From CAWATZ01 sp963784995 (GTDB taxonomy: Bacteria; Planctomycetota; Planctomycetia; Gemmatales; Gemmataceae), in contig CAWATZ010000003.1 of the NCBI GenBank assembly GCA_963784995.1, positions 434,001 through 498,000 of the forward strand: a stretch of 64,000 bases of DNA. The letters run 5' to 3'. Both the position numbers and the translations under genes were made by a program. A model generated the notes under the pieces. That model was not told the origin of the DNA, did not search any database, and was given only the letters and a program-made list of their open reading frames with translations. Every line of letters begins with the position of its first letter. Within the stretch, counting starts at the first letter, position 1. Shown here in pieces: positions 52,501-61,245 of the stretch.

Positions 52501-53224
52501 TGCGGCTTGACGTCGCGGTGGACCATGCCCTGTTCGTGGGCGTATTGCAAGCCCTGGGCCGCCTGCTGGACATACTGGCAGGCCTGCTCCACCGGCAGCG
52601 GACCTGTGGTCTTGACCAGCTGGGCCAGGCTGACGCCCTCGACATACTCCAGGACCAGGAAATGCACGTCGCCGGCCTGGTCCGCATCGTGGGCGGCGAC
52701 GATGTTGGGGTGCTTCAGCCGGGCCACCGCCTTGACCTCTTGCAGGAAGCGTTCGAGCGCGCCGGGCTTGCTGGCGGTCAGCTGGCGGATGACCTTGAGG
52801 GCGACCGTTCGCCGCATCAGCTGGTGCTCCGCCTTGTAGACGGCTCCCATGCCGCCCTCGCCCAGCTGACCCAGGATCCGATACTTGGGATGTTCTGCCA
52901 GGCGCGGGGAATGGGCTCCCGGAAGATGTTTTCCGTACCCCGGCCGAGCTTCCCCGTGGCGGTTTCGGTTTGCTCCACGGAAGGCCTGGAGCCAAGGTTG
53001 TCGATCACCCGCTTGACCTGCACGGCTTCCGCATCCAGGAAGCTGTGAGTCGGTGTCAGTGCTGCGAGCAAGGGATCGTCCAGCGGGGCCTGGCGGATTG
53101 CCTCCAGACAGGCGGAACACTGGTCCAGGTGTTCGGCACAGGCCGAGGCGATCGGCTCGGGCAATTCGCCCAGGGCCAGTTGCCGGAGCTGTTCGGGCGT
53201 TGGACAGGTCGAGAGTAGAGTCAT
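49506..53224 (-). CDS. Ser/Thr protein kinase with WD40 propeller and N-terminal zinc-finger-like domain, one frameshift
   Basis: Residues 1-60 (CPTPEQLRQLALGELP, then EHLDQCSACLEA) are an anti-sigma-like zinc finger. Near 52905 the frame slips and the kinase continues with LGEGGMGAVYKA, VALKVIRQ, MVHRDVKPHN, LDFGLARF and APEQVA, all catalytic residues present. After a membrane helix (LLLGAVAAAALLVVAGVISI) and a PEGA-like strand region come two WD40 blocks separated by a second PEGA-like segment. A 26-bp palindrome at 50672-50697 is translated in frame between blades. The corrected length is about 1239 aa. The ATG is at 53224. Confidence 0.82.
50672..50697. repeat. GTGGCACGGT palindrome inside kinase-WD40 gene
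   Basis: GTGGCACGGTCAGG followed by AGACCGTGCCAC is the same family as 33391-33416 and 57196-57289. It is read as WHGLLTVPRA within the propeller region without breaking the frame. Confidence 0.85.
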
Positions 53225-53437
53225 GCGCGTCACCTGCAACCGGGCAGCGACCTCCAGTGTAGCGAGTGAGTTGGCCAAGTGACACGTCCTTTTCCGGTTT
53301 TCTTCAGGGCGTGACCGAGCAAGAAAACCTCGCAGGGTTGAGCATTACCGAAAAAAATCCGCAAGCCGAGCCTGCCGGGTGGATACGTCAAGCCGGTGCG
53401 ATCCACCGACGGTAGCTGCCTTCTCCACCGACATAGA

Positions 53438-54613
53438 TCATTTCCGCTTCCCGTTGTGCTGCATCGCCTTGACGCGCTTGACCAGGAAGTCATGCACCTC
53501 GCGCTCGGCCAGGCCGGCGTTCATGCCGTTGCTGTTGGAGGCAACACCAATCGCACAGTTTTCTGCAGGCGCGATCTTGACCGCGGCCGAAATGCCGACG
53601 TGCGCGCCGTTGTGCCAGAACACATCCCCTTTTGCCCAGCCGGTGGGCTGGCGGCCGAATGACATGGTGCCGATTTTGCCTGGCAGGAACTGATGCAGCT
53701 CGCGGAAGGTCTTGCTCCGCAGCAGGTTGGAATGGCCATTCTCGCCCTGAAGGTGCGCCGACGCCCACTTGCCAAGGTCGCCGATCGACAGGCAGGCGCC
53801 GGCGCCGGGCGCCCGCGAGAAGCCCTTGCCGACGAGCAGTTCGACAGGCTCATAGCGACCGTCCTCGAACTTGTGCGGCCAGGGGCCGTCCAGCTTGTCG
53901 GGCCCGCTGTTCATGACGAATTTGCCGGCCGTGGTCATGCCCAGAGGGCGGAAGACATGCTGCTCCATTAGCTCCTCGTAGGGCTTGTGGAGCTTTCTCT
54001 CCAGGTAACTGACGACGACGACGCACGAGCTGCAGTAGACGTTCTTGGTGCCCGGCCTGGCCACAGGCGGCTGGGCGGCCATGTTGCAGACATACTGGTA
54101 GCGGTTGGCCATCGTCTCCTTCAGGTCGTCGGGGGTGGGCTTGCGGTTCTCGGCCTTCTCCGGGGGGGACATGCCGCTGGTGTGCGACAGCAGCATGCGG
54201 ACGGTCGCCTTGCGGTAGGCGGGCTGCATTTTCCCGACCAGTTCGGGGAACATCGTTTCCATCGTGGTGTCGAAGCTCAGCACGCCTTTCTCGACCAGGA
54301 CGCCGACGAGCGTGGAGGTCATGGGCTTGGTGACCGAGCCGATGCAGAAGCGGTCGTTCTGGGTGACCCGCCTGGGGTTGCCCAGCTTGCGGTAGCCCAC
54401 TGCCGAGGCCGCCACCACCTTGTCGCCAATGACCAGGCAGGCAGCCAGGGCGGGCAGCTTGTGTTTGTTCCGGATGCGTTCCAGTTCCTCGCTCAACCAG
54501 GCGGGGTTGGGAATCTTGTCCGTGCCGGGCTGGGCCTGGACCGGAACAGCGACAACAGCGGCGAGCAGAACGCCACTGATGCCGATCAGGATGCGCGGTG
54601 GGATGGCCAGCAT
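53438..54613 (-). CDS. Secreted serine hydrolase, beta-lactamase/class C fold
   Basis: This is a 391-aa exported protein with signal peptide (LIGISGVLLAAVVAVPVQAQ). The class C-type nucleophile motif S-x-x-K is CIGSVTKPMTS. The Tyr motif lies in NVYCSS (Y-C-S in place of Y-x-N), and the third motif is HNGAHVGISA. LLSHTSGMSPP is typical of the serine-hydrolase (EstB/LACTB-like) group. It is probably a periplasmic esterase or peptidase rather than a resistance enzyme. The ATG at 54613 begins the signal peptide. Confidence 0.85.
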   Translation of the reverse strand: MLAIPPRILIGISGVLLAAVVAVPVQAQPGTDKIPNPAWLSEELERIRNKHKLPALAACLVIGDKVVAASAVGYRKLGNPRRVTQNDRFCIGSVTKPMTSTLVGVLVEKGVLSFDTTMETMFPELVGKMQPAYRKATVRMLLSHTSGMSPPEKAENRKPTPDDLKETMANRYQYVCNMAAQPPVARPGTKNVYCSSCVVVVSYLERKLHKPYEELMEQHVFRPLGMTTAGKFVMNSGPDKLDGPWPHKFEDGRYEPVELLVGKGFSRAPGAGACLSIGDLGKWASAHLQGENGHSNLLRSKTFRELHQFLPGKIGTMSFGRQPTGWAKGDVFWHNGAHVGISAAVKIAPAENCAIGVASNSNGMNAGLAEREVHDFLVKRVKAMQHNGKRK

Positions 54614-55032
54614 GGTGCGCCCTTTCCGCCGTTGCTCTGGAGTGGGAGAAGTTGACTCCTGTGGCCTCTGTCCCTCCCAGCGACCGCCGCCGCGTACAGG
54701 GGAGAGAGAAGGCCACGTGGTCGAGCCGCTCTGGCCGGCCGCCAAGAAGAGTACGGAGGAGAGGCAGCGGACCTAGCAGAAGAAAGAAAGATTGCCGAAA
54801 AAAGCCCCGTCTTCGTGCCAGGTTCCGTACTTCCTTTTCAGCTTTTCTTCGGGGTCTGGCAGGCTCGGACAGGTTCTCGGTCCCGTTGCCGACCACCCTC
54901 ATTCCGAGTAGGAAAACCACCAGCATCCACCGAAGCGCGGTATCCTCCTCATCGGCCCGACAAGAAGAGTACGGGAGCTAGCAGGGAAACCTAGCAGAGG
55001 AAATTCTTTTTTCTTCGTCAAAGGGGATGGGC
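54614..55032. other. Divergent intergenic region with a duplicated motif
   Basis: No gene is supported. The motif AAGAAGAGTACGG, about 15-25 nt, then CCTAGCAG and a GAAA-like run occurs at 54744-54790 and at 54959-55013. A third, reverse-oriented copy is at 55855-55905. The second copy ends 20 nt before the ECF sigma start, so it is a candidate leader or operator for that gene. Confidence 0.45.
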
Positions 55033-55641
55033 ATGGATCCCACGTCATTTTCGGGAACGAGCCCCACCTTGCTGGGCCGGTTACGGCAGGACCCGGCCAA
55101 CCATGCCGCCTGGGCCGAATTCCTCAAGCGCTACGTGCCGCGGATCTACGCCTGGTGCCGGCACTGGAACCTGCAGCCGGCCGACGCCGAGGAAGTGACC
55201 CAGAACGTCCTGATGAAGCTGGTCACCAAGCTGGCCACGTTCGCCTACGACCCCTCCCGGAGCTTTCGCGCCTGGCTGAAGACGTTGACCCGCCACGCCT
55301 GGGTCGATTACCTGGAGAGCCTCAAGGCCCAGGGAGTGGGCGGCGACGGCAGCGAGCTTTTGCAGCGCCTGGAGAGCATCGCGGCCCGTGACGACCTGGT
55401 CAAGCGGTTGGAGGAGGAGTTCGATCACGAGATCCTGGAAGAAGCGATGGCCCGGGTCCGCCAGCGTGTCGAACCCCAGACCTGGGAGGCGTTTCGCTTG
55501 ATGAGTCTGGAAGGCCTGTCCGGCAGCGAAGCCGCGGCACGCATCCCCATGAAAGAAAGCATGGTGTTCGTCGCCCGGGGACGGGTACTCAAGTTGCTCC
55601 GCGAGGAAGTGGAAAAGCTGAGCGGCTCAGCGGAAGACTGA
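55033..55641 (+). CDS. ECF RNA polymerase sigma factor
   Basis: This is a 202-aa sigma factor of a different subgroup from the cassette pair. Region 2 has FLKRYVPRIYAWCRHWNLQP followed by DAEEVTQNVLMKLV. Region 4 includes EPQTWEAFRLMSLEGLSGSE and a helix-turn-helix with MKESMVFVARGRVLKLLRE. The ATG at 55033 is preferred over 55027 because AAGGGG then lies at proper spacing. Genes of this subgroup are often next to kinases with zinc-finger N-termini; such a kinase is at 49506-53224, two genes away. Confidence 0.85.
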   Translation: MDPTSFSGTSPTLLGRLRQDPANHAAWAEFLKRYVPRIYAWCRHWNLQPADAEEVTQNVLMKLVTKLATFAYDPSRSFRAWLKTLTRHAWVDYLESLKAQGVGGDGSELLQRLESIAARDDLVKRLEEEFDHEILEEAMARVRQRVEPQTWEAFRLMSLEGLSGSEAAARIPMKESMVFVARGRVLKLLREEVEKLSGSAED

Positions 55642-55642
55642 G

Positions 55643-55816
55643 TTCGACTTTCGCCCTTTTTTGGAGTGCGGCAGTAGCTTTGCTCTGCCGCTTTTGTTTG
55701 GCCTTTTGTTTGTTGGCTTTTCTCTTTTTCCGCCAACCCAAGAAACAAAACAAAAAGGAGAAACCAAAGCGGCAGAGCAAAGCTACTGCCGCACTCCAAA
55801 ATAGGGCAAAAGTCGA
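55643..55816. repeat. Very long hairpin after ECF sigma gene
   Basis: Arms of about 55 nt (TCGACTTTCGCCCTTTTTTG and GAGTGCGGCAGTAGCTTTGC onward, with complements ending at 55816) enclose a 50-nt T-, C- and A-rich centre. The element starts right at the sigma stop codon. From 55817 to 55959 there is no gene; a reverse copy of the 54744-type motif lies at 55855-55905. Confidence 0.85.
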
Positions 55817-55959
55817 ATTGAGATGTCGATGTGCCCAAACATTTTGGAAAAAATGTTTCGTCTGCTGCTAGGTTTCGCGACCGTTCCCCGTACTCCCTGT
55901 ATCAGCTCGCGGGTGCGGGCCCTTTCCCCGACAAGGTTCCTCTTCGCAGGAGAACGACC

Positions 55960-57129
55960 ATGTGCCTTCACAAGACCTTCGTGTGGTTGAGCGTTCTGAC
56001 GGTGTGGTACGTCGCAACCGTTGCGAGCCCCGCCCTCCAGGCAGCGCCGACGCCCCGGGAGATCCTGGGCAGCCAGCTGCTCGTCAAGGAATATCTGGAC
56101 AACCTCGACGTTCCGGCGGGACAGATTCAGCTGCTTCAAGAGGATCTGTTGCTCCAGGCTTTCCCCAACTACCTGTTCTTTGTGGTGGCCTATCCTTCCG
56201 CGGCGGCCGCCAGTCTGCCGGACCCCTTGAAGGCGGTCAACGTCTTCGCGGTCGCCCCCAGCGGCAAGGTCCTCCTCCTGAATGGGCGCGAGGAAATCGT
56301 GGCTCTGTTCAAGGCCGCCTACGATCCCGGACTGGCCGTCCACTGCTGCCACGTGCCTGTGCGCATTGCCTTGCTGCTGCTCAAGGCTCGGTATCCGGGC
56401 TATCAATTCTCCTTGCCCGAGGAGGAGATCCGGATCACGACCGACCCGGTCGCCGGCAAGGTGGGCGTGGGCAAACTGGTGGTCACCGAGGGCGGCACCG
56501 GCACCATTGAAGTCGCTCTGACGCTGGGCCAGAAGTGCGACCCGCTCAAGCTGGTGGAAACCATCACGCTCCGGCCGGCCCGGGTCGTCTTCGTTGCACC
56601 CACCGCTGTCCAGATCACGGCAGCGGAGAAGCTGGTCAAGGCGCAACTGGTGGCAGTACACGTCGCGGTCGATCCGGTGAAGTATGTCAATGACCCGGTG
56701 CTGGTGCAGGCCTTTCCGGGCCAGCTTTTCTTTGTCGCCCCCGCGTACGATCCGGACAGTGGTGTGGTCAAGAAGGGCTCCCTGAGCGTGATGGCCGTGG
56801 GCCCAAACGGCAAACCGCAAGTCGTGTTCGGCACCGGTGGCCGGTTTGGGGCCTGGTTCAATACTTCTTTCGGGCCCACCACGACTGACCCACGTCTCAC
56901 CGAGAGCATCAACCTCTGGGCGCGGCTGGTCCAGGCAACCCATGCCAACATCAAGTTCGACCCGGTGGGGGCCCCGGAGATCACCACGGATGAGAGTGGC
57001 CACAGGACCGTCTTGAGCAAGGTCACCGGGATTGGAGCGGGAGGGAAGAAGAAGGTCCTCATCGTCCGGCTCCTGTACGGGAAGCGCGGCCGGCTGCTCG
57101 CCTGGTGGTGGGGGATCAGAACTGTGTAG
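55960..57129 (+). CDS. Secreted hypothetical protein with internal duplication
   Basis: This is a 389-aa exported protein with a signal peptide (LSVLTVWYVATVASPALQAA). The two halves are related: LLQAFPNYLFFVVAYP and VAPSGKVLLLNGREEIVALF in the first recur as LVQAFPGQLFFVAPAYDP and VGPNGKPQVVFGTGGRFGAW in the second. Each half ends in a beta-hairpin region (KLVVTEGGTGTIEVAL, and TGIGAGGKKKVLIVRL). No known family was recognised. The ATG at 55960 follows CAGGAGAACGACC. Confidence 0.7.
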   Translation: MCLHKTFVWLSVLTVWYVATVASPALQAAPTPREILGSQLLVKEYLDNLDVPAGQIQLLQEDLLLQAFPNYLFFVVAYPSAAAASLPDPLKAVNVFAVAPSGKVLLLNGREEIVALFKAAYDPGLAVHCCHVPVRIALLLLKARYPGYQFSLPEEEIRITTDPVAGKVGVGKLVVTEGGTGTIEVALTLGQKCDPLKLVETITLRPARVVFVAPTAVQITAAEKLVKAQLVAVHVAVDPVKYVNDPVLVQAFPGQLFFVAPAYDPDSGVVKKGSLSVMAVGPNGKPQVVFGTGGRFGAWFNTSFGPTTTDPRLTESINLWARLVQATHANIKFDPVGAPEITTDESGHRTVLSKVTGIGAGGKKKVLIVRLLYGKRGRLLAWWWGIRTV

Positions 57130-57195
57130 CCAGGAAAGGAGGGCGCAGAGCGCCCTCGGGATGCAATGGCACGGACTCCAGCCCAGCGGCAACTC

Positions 57196-57289
57196 GCGTT
57201 GTGGCACGGTCTCTTGACCTCGCGTTGTGGCACGGTCTCCTGACCGTGCCACGCGCGTGTGGCACGGTCAGGAGACCGTGCCACAACGC
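57196..57289. repeat. Cluster of three GTGGCACGGT units
   Basis: The 26-bp palindrome seen inside two genes (33391 and 50672) occurs here as one partial and two complete copies. They are framed by GCGTTGTGGCAC on the left and its complement on the right, so the whole 94 bp forms a nested palindrome. It lies between convergent genes. Confidence 0.85.
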
Positions 57290-57299
57290 ACTGAGCGGC

Positions 57300-58358
57300 T
57301 CAGCGGAAGACTGAGCCGCTCACGCTGCGCAAATCAGCCACAAAGGCGGCAATGTCTTCTGGTTGGGTGTCCCAGGAACACATCAGGCGCTGCCCTCCCG
57401 CGATCGCATAGAAGTGCCAGCCGCGCTGGTGCAGGCCAAGGACCCACGGCTCCGGCATGTCCACAAACACGGCATTGGCTTGCACCGGGTAGAGGACCCG
57501 CAGCCCCGCGACGCCGCGCAGCTCCGTTTCCAGGCGGCGGGCCATGGCGTTGGCGTGCTCGGCGTTGCGGAGCCAGGCGCCCGACTCCAGCAGGGCGACC
57601 CAGGGGGCCGCGACGAAACGCATCTTGGCGAGCAGGTGGCCGGCCTGTTTACGGCGATACTCGAAATCCTCGGCCAGTCCGCGATTGAAGAAAACAATGG
57701 CGTCACCGGCCGCCAGGCCGTTCTTGGTGCCGCCCAGCGCCAGCACGTCAACACCGGCCTGCCAGGTGAGGGCCTTCGGCGGCAGCCGCAGCGTGGCCAG
57801 GGCGTTGGCGAAGCGGGCCCCATCGACGTGGAGCCGCAACCCGAACTCCCGGGCGGCCGTGCCCAGAGCTTGCATCTCCTCGACCGTGTAAATGGTGCCC
57901 GCCTCCGTGGCCTGGCTCAGACTGACCGCCCCCAGCTTGTGCTGGTGGACGTCGCGTCGGCCGGCGGCAGCGCCGCGGACAAAAGTGCTGTCGATTTTCC
58001 CGCCCTGCCCTGATCCGGGGATGAGCTTGATCCCCTTGCCGGCGTACTCCGGAGCCCCGCATTCGTCGGTCTGGACGTGGGCGTCCTTGTGACAGAGGAC
58101 GCTGTGATACGACTGGCAGGAGGCAGCCAGGGCGAGGGCGTTGGCAGCGGTCCCGGTGAGGACGAAAAAAACCTCGCAGTCGGTCTCGAAGACCTCGCGC
58201 AGCAGGGTCCGGGCCCGCGCCGTCCACGGGTCGTCGCCGTAGGGGAAGCTGTGGCCTCGGTTGGCCTCCTGCAAGGCCGCGAACGCCTCGGGACAGAAAC
58301 CGGCATAGGTATCGCTGGCGAACTGACGGATTCGCTGGGTTGTCAGCGTGTTGCTCAT
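57300..58358 (-). CDS. ltaE: Low-specificity L-threonine aldolase
   Basis: This 352-aa PLP enzyme cleaves threonine or allo-threonine to glycine and acetaldehyde. The fold type I motifs are FVLTGTAANALALAA, HKDAHVQTDECGAPEYAGKG, the PLP-aspartate region LHVDGARFANALA and the Schiff-base lysine in LALGGTKNGL. It lies 7 nt downstream of the ThuA-domain gene, so the two are one transcript. The last codons (SVSGSVFR) are read from a 25-nt sequence that also occurs at 55618-55642. Confidence 0.9.
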   Translation of the reverse strand: MSNTLTTQRIRQFASDTYAGFCPEAFAALQEANRGHSFPYGDDPWTARARTLLREVFETDCEVFFVLTGTAANALALAASCQSYHSVLCHKDAHVQTDECGAPEYAGKGIKLIPGSGQGGKIDSTFVRGAAAGRRDVHQHKLGAVSLSQATEAGTIYTVEEMQALGTAAREFGLRLHVDGARFANALATLRLPPKALTWQAGVDVLALGGTKNGLAAGDAIVFFNRGLAEDFEYRRKQAGHLLAKMRFVAAPWVALLESGAWLRNAEHANAMARRLETELRGVAGLRVLYPVQANAVFVDMPEPWVLGLHQRGWHFYAIAGGQRLMCSWDTQPEDIAAFVADLRSVSGSVFR

Positions 58359-58365
58359 TGCGGCC

Positions 58366-59277
58366 TTACTTCTTTGGTTTCTTGGGGTCGAGGTTCTCCT
58401 TGATCTCCTCCTCGGTGACCATCGAGGGGATTCCGTCCGCCGGCACCTCGCCCTTGCAGATCCAGACGGCCGCGTTGAGGACGACCTTGCGGAAGTCGTC
58501 GTTCAGCCAGTTCTTGTGGAAATGGCCGCCGGTGAAGCCGACGCCCCGGCCGCCGTCCGGCCGCTCCACCGCCCACATCATCACCTCGGTCTGGCCCTTC
58601 GCCTTCTGGATATGTGGGTAGGGACCCTTCGGGTAGACGTAGGGACCGTCGCGCACCTTGTCCGGCGGTTTCGCGGACAGGATCGGCGTGACGCCCTTCA
58701 TCTCCGGCCGGAAGCGCATGTTGAAGTACCATTCGTCGCGGATCGAGAACGGCTTGACGCCGCGCGTGATCTCGTGCTTGGGAAGGTCGGTGAACTCCGG
58801 CGACCACATCGGATTGCACGACCACAGATGCTCGTAGTAGCCGCCGATCCAGTCCTGCATCTGCTTGCCGCCCTTGTCCTTGGGGACCTCGACGCCGAAG
58901 TGCATGCACATCACGCCGACGCCGCGGCCCACGAAATCGGCCAGCACCCGGAGGCGGTCCCCCTGGATAAAGGGATGGCCAGCGCCGCCGTCGGCATAGA
59001 GGAGGATGCCGCTGGCCTCGGCGAACGCCTTCTCGGTGTCCGGCCAGCCATTGCGGTACATCGCAATCTCCAGCCCCGGGACCCGGCTCAGACACTTCTT
59101 GAGCAGCATCACCCCGGCGTTGAACTCGTGTTCCATCGGGCCGTGGCTTTGTTTGCCGGCCAGCATGACGAGCTTCTTGCTGGGCTCGGCGGCGAGGGTG
59201 CCCGGGACGCTCAACGCCCCGACGGCGGTGGCCGAGACGCCAAGGAAACCACGACGAGAAAGCGAGTGCGCGTGCAT
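58366..59277 (-). CDS. ThuA-like trehalose-utilisation domain protein, Tat-exported
   Basis: This is a 303-aa protein. The N-terminus LSRRGFLGVSATAVGALSVP is a twin-arginine signal, processed near TLAAEP. The body is a glutamine-amidotransferase-like ThuA domain: LMLAGKQSHG-type start, LADFVGRGVGVMCMHFGVEV, DEWYFNMRFRPEMKGVTPIL and RGVGFTGGHFHKNWLNDDFR. ThuA proteins are linked to sugar catabolism in Planctomycetes; the exact substrate is not known. It is the first gene of the pair with ltaE. Confidence 0.85.
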   Translation of the reverse strand: MHAHSLSRRGFLGVSATAVGALSVPGTLAAEPSKKLVMLAGKQSHGPMEHEFNAGVMLLKKCLSRVPGLEIAMYRNGWPDTEKAFAEASGILLYADGGAGHPFIQGDRLRVLADFVGRGVGVMCMHFGVEVPKDKGGKQMQDWIGGYYEHLWSCNPMWSPEFTDLPKHEITRGVKPFSIRDEWYFNMRFRPEMKGVTPILSAKPPDKVRDGPYVYPKGPYPHIQKAKGQTEVMMWAVERPDGGRGVGFTGGHFHKNWLNDDFRKVVLNAAVWICKGEVPADGIPSMVTEEEIKENLDPKKPKK

Positions 59278-59399
59278 GCGGAACCTCCCAGAGGCCAGGT
59301 GTCGAGACAGACGGATGGCTGCGGTCTGGTATCATTGTAGGGAAATCGCTGGAAGTGATTCGCTCCGATTCACGGCCGTTGGTCTTGCGGAGGTGACCC

Positions 59400-61094
59400 G
59401 TGAACGCGCCCCAGTGGGTGAGCTGGCTCAAGCAAGCCGAGCAGCTGTTCGACCAGAAGCAATTCGACGAGGCCAGTAACCTGGCCGAGCAGGTGCTGCG
59501 GCACAACCCGGATTGTGCCGCCGCGCACCAGGTGCTGGGACTCGTGGCCACCGAGCGGGGCCAACCACAGGATGCGCTGGCCCGGCTGGAGCGGGCACTG
59601 GCACTGCAGCCGGACCTGGTTCCTTCCCACAATGGGCTCGGCCGCTGCTGCGCCCTGCTGGACGATCTCGACCGCGCCCTGCACCACTTCAATGCCGCCC
59701 TGGCCATTCAGCCGGAGCACGCCTTCGCCCACTTCAACCGGGCCACCGTCTGGCTGAAACAGGGCCGCTACGCCGACGGCTGGCTCGAATACGAATGGCG
59801 CTGGAACTGCGGTCTGGTGGCCCGGCCGCAGATCCCCCGGCCGCGCTGGGACGGCTCGCCCCTGAACGGGCGGAGCATCCTGGTCCACACCGAGCAGGGC
59901 CTCGGCGACGTGCTGCAATTCGTCCGCTTCCTGCCGGGGCTGCAGCGCCGCGGCGGCCGGATTGTGCTGGCGTGCCAGAAAGCGCTGCAGCCACTGCTCC
60001 GGCCGCTGCCGTGCGTGGACGAGTGGTTCCCGGTGGACGAGCCGGGGTCGATCAACTTCCAGCTCTGCGTGCCGATCCTCAGCCTTCCTGGCCTGCTGGG
60101 CGTCGATGAAACCAACATCCCCACCACCGTCCCCTACGTCCCGGTGGATCGGGACCGGTGCGAGAAGTGGCGGCCGCGTGTCGAGGACTTGCCCGGATTC
60201 AAGATCGGGCTGGCGTGGCAGGGGAGCCCGACCTTCAAGGGCGACGTCCACCGGTCGATTCCGCTGCGGTGGTTCGCACCGTTGGGGGTGCTGCCGGGCG
60301 TCAGCCTGGTGAGCTTGCAAAAGGGACCGGGCGAGGAGCAAATCGAACCCAACCGGGCCCAGCTGCCGCTGCACGTCTTTGAGGGCCTGGACCGCGACGG
60401 GGCGTTCCTCGACACGGCCGCGCTGATGCAGTACCTGGACCTGGTCATCACCTCGGACACGGCCATCGCCCACCTGGCCGGGGCGCTGGGCCGGCCGGTC
60501 TGGGTGCTGCTGTCGGCCGGCAGCGACTGGCGCTGGCTGGTCGGCCGGTCGGATTCGCCGTGGTATCCGACCATGCGGCTGTTCCGGCAGAAAGCACTGG
60601 GGGACTGGGCCGGGGTCGTTGCCGAGGTCGCGGCAGCTCTCCAGACCGAGATCGCGGCCCGCCGGGGAGCGCTGGCCGGCAAATCAAGGGGCGAACTGCT
60701 CCAGGTGCCAATCTCGGCCGGGGAGCTGATCGACAAGATCACCATTCTCGAAATCAAACAGCAGCGTCTGCCCACCGAGGCCGGGCGGGCCAACGTCCGA
60801 CACGAGCTGCAATTGCTGGAGGCAGTTTGGCAAGCGACGCTGCCGCCAGCCGCGGAGTTGCCGGCGCTGACGGGGGAATTGAAGCAGATCAACGAGGCGC
60901 TGTGGGACATCGAGGAGGAGATCCGCCAGTGCGAGCGGGCCGGCGATTTCGGTGAGAAGTTCATCGCCTTGGCCCGGTCGGTGTACCAGACCAACGACCG
61001 CCGCAGCGCGGTGAAACGGCAAATCAACGGTTTGCTCCGCTCAACGATCAGGGAGGAGAAATCCTACGGAAGTGACAAGGAACCTGAACCGTAG
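59400..61094 (+). CDS. TPR-glycosyltransferase (GT9-like) with C-terminal DUF6165
   Basis: This is a 564-aa three-part protein. Residues 1-140 are TPR repeats (AHQVLGLVATERGQPQDALA, AHFNRATVWLKQGRYADGWL). About 160-420 is a heptosyltransferase-like domain (TEQGLGDVLQFVRFLPGL, KIGLAWQGSPTFKGDVHRSI, LDLVITSDTAIAHLAGALGR). About 435-545 matches DUF6165 (VPISAGELIDKITILEIKQQ, LWDIEEEIRQCERAGDFGEK). The GTG at 59400 follows GGAGGTGA. It probably adds sugars to a cell-surface glycan or protein. The GT/DUF6165 fusion is uncommon. Confidence 0.82.
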   Translation: MNAPQWVSWLKQAEQLFDQKQFDEASNLAEQVLRHNPDCAAAHQVLGLVATERGQPQDALARLERALALQPDLVPSHNGLGRCCALLDDLDRALHHFNAALAIQPEHAFAHFNRATVWLKQGRYADGWLEYEWRWNCGLVARPQIPRPRWDGSPLNGRSILVHTEQGLGDVLQFVRFLPGLQRRGGRIVLACQKALQPLLRPLPCVDEWFPVDEPGSINFQLCVPILSLPGLLGVDETNIPTTVPYVPVDRDRCEKWRPRVEDLPGFKIGLAWQGSPTFKGDVHRSIPLRWFAPLGVLPGVSLVSLQKGPGEEQIEPNRAQLPLHVFEGLDRDGAFLDTAALMQYLDLVITSDTAIAHLAGALGRPVWVLLSAGSDWRWLVGRSDSPWYPTMRLFRQKALGDWAGVVAEVAAALQTEIAARRGALAGKSRGELLQVPISAGELIDKITILEIKQQRLPTEAGRANVRHELQLLEAVWQATLPPAAELPALTGELKQINEALWDIEEEIRQCERAGDFGEKFIALARSVYQTNDRRSAVKRQINGLLRSTIREEKSYGSDKEPEP

Positions 61095-61245
61095 CGGTTC
61101 GTTTGGAATGGGTTTGGAGGCAGGGAAACGAACTTTGCTGTCGTAACTCTCCTGCGATTCAAGGACTTGGGTCGATTCGTTTCCGCTACCCCCCGGACAC
61201 CCCCCGCCGTTGGGAAACGAATTGGCCCCTATTGAGCTTCCTCGC
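61095..61245. other. Convergent spacer without recognised feature
   Basis: Nothing recognisable was found in this 151-bp gap between the glycosyltransferase stop and the pentapeptide-gene stop. It has no strong hairpin, unlike most convergent gaps in this window. Confidence 0.5.

Noticed and set aside
49614..53048. Plus-strand ORF of 1144 aa
   Set aside because: It is the complement of the kinase-WD40 gene and has no motif of its own.
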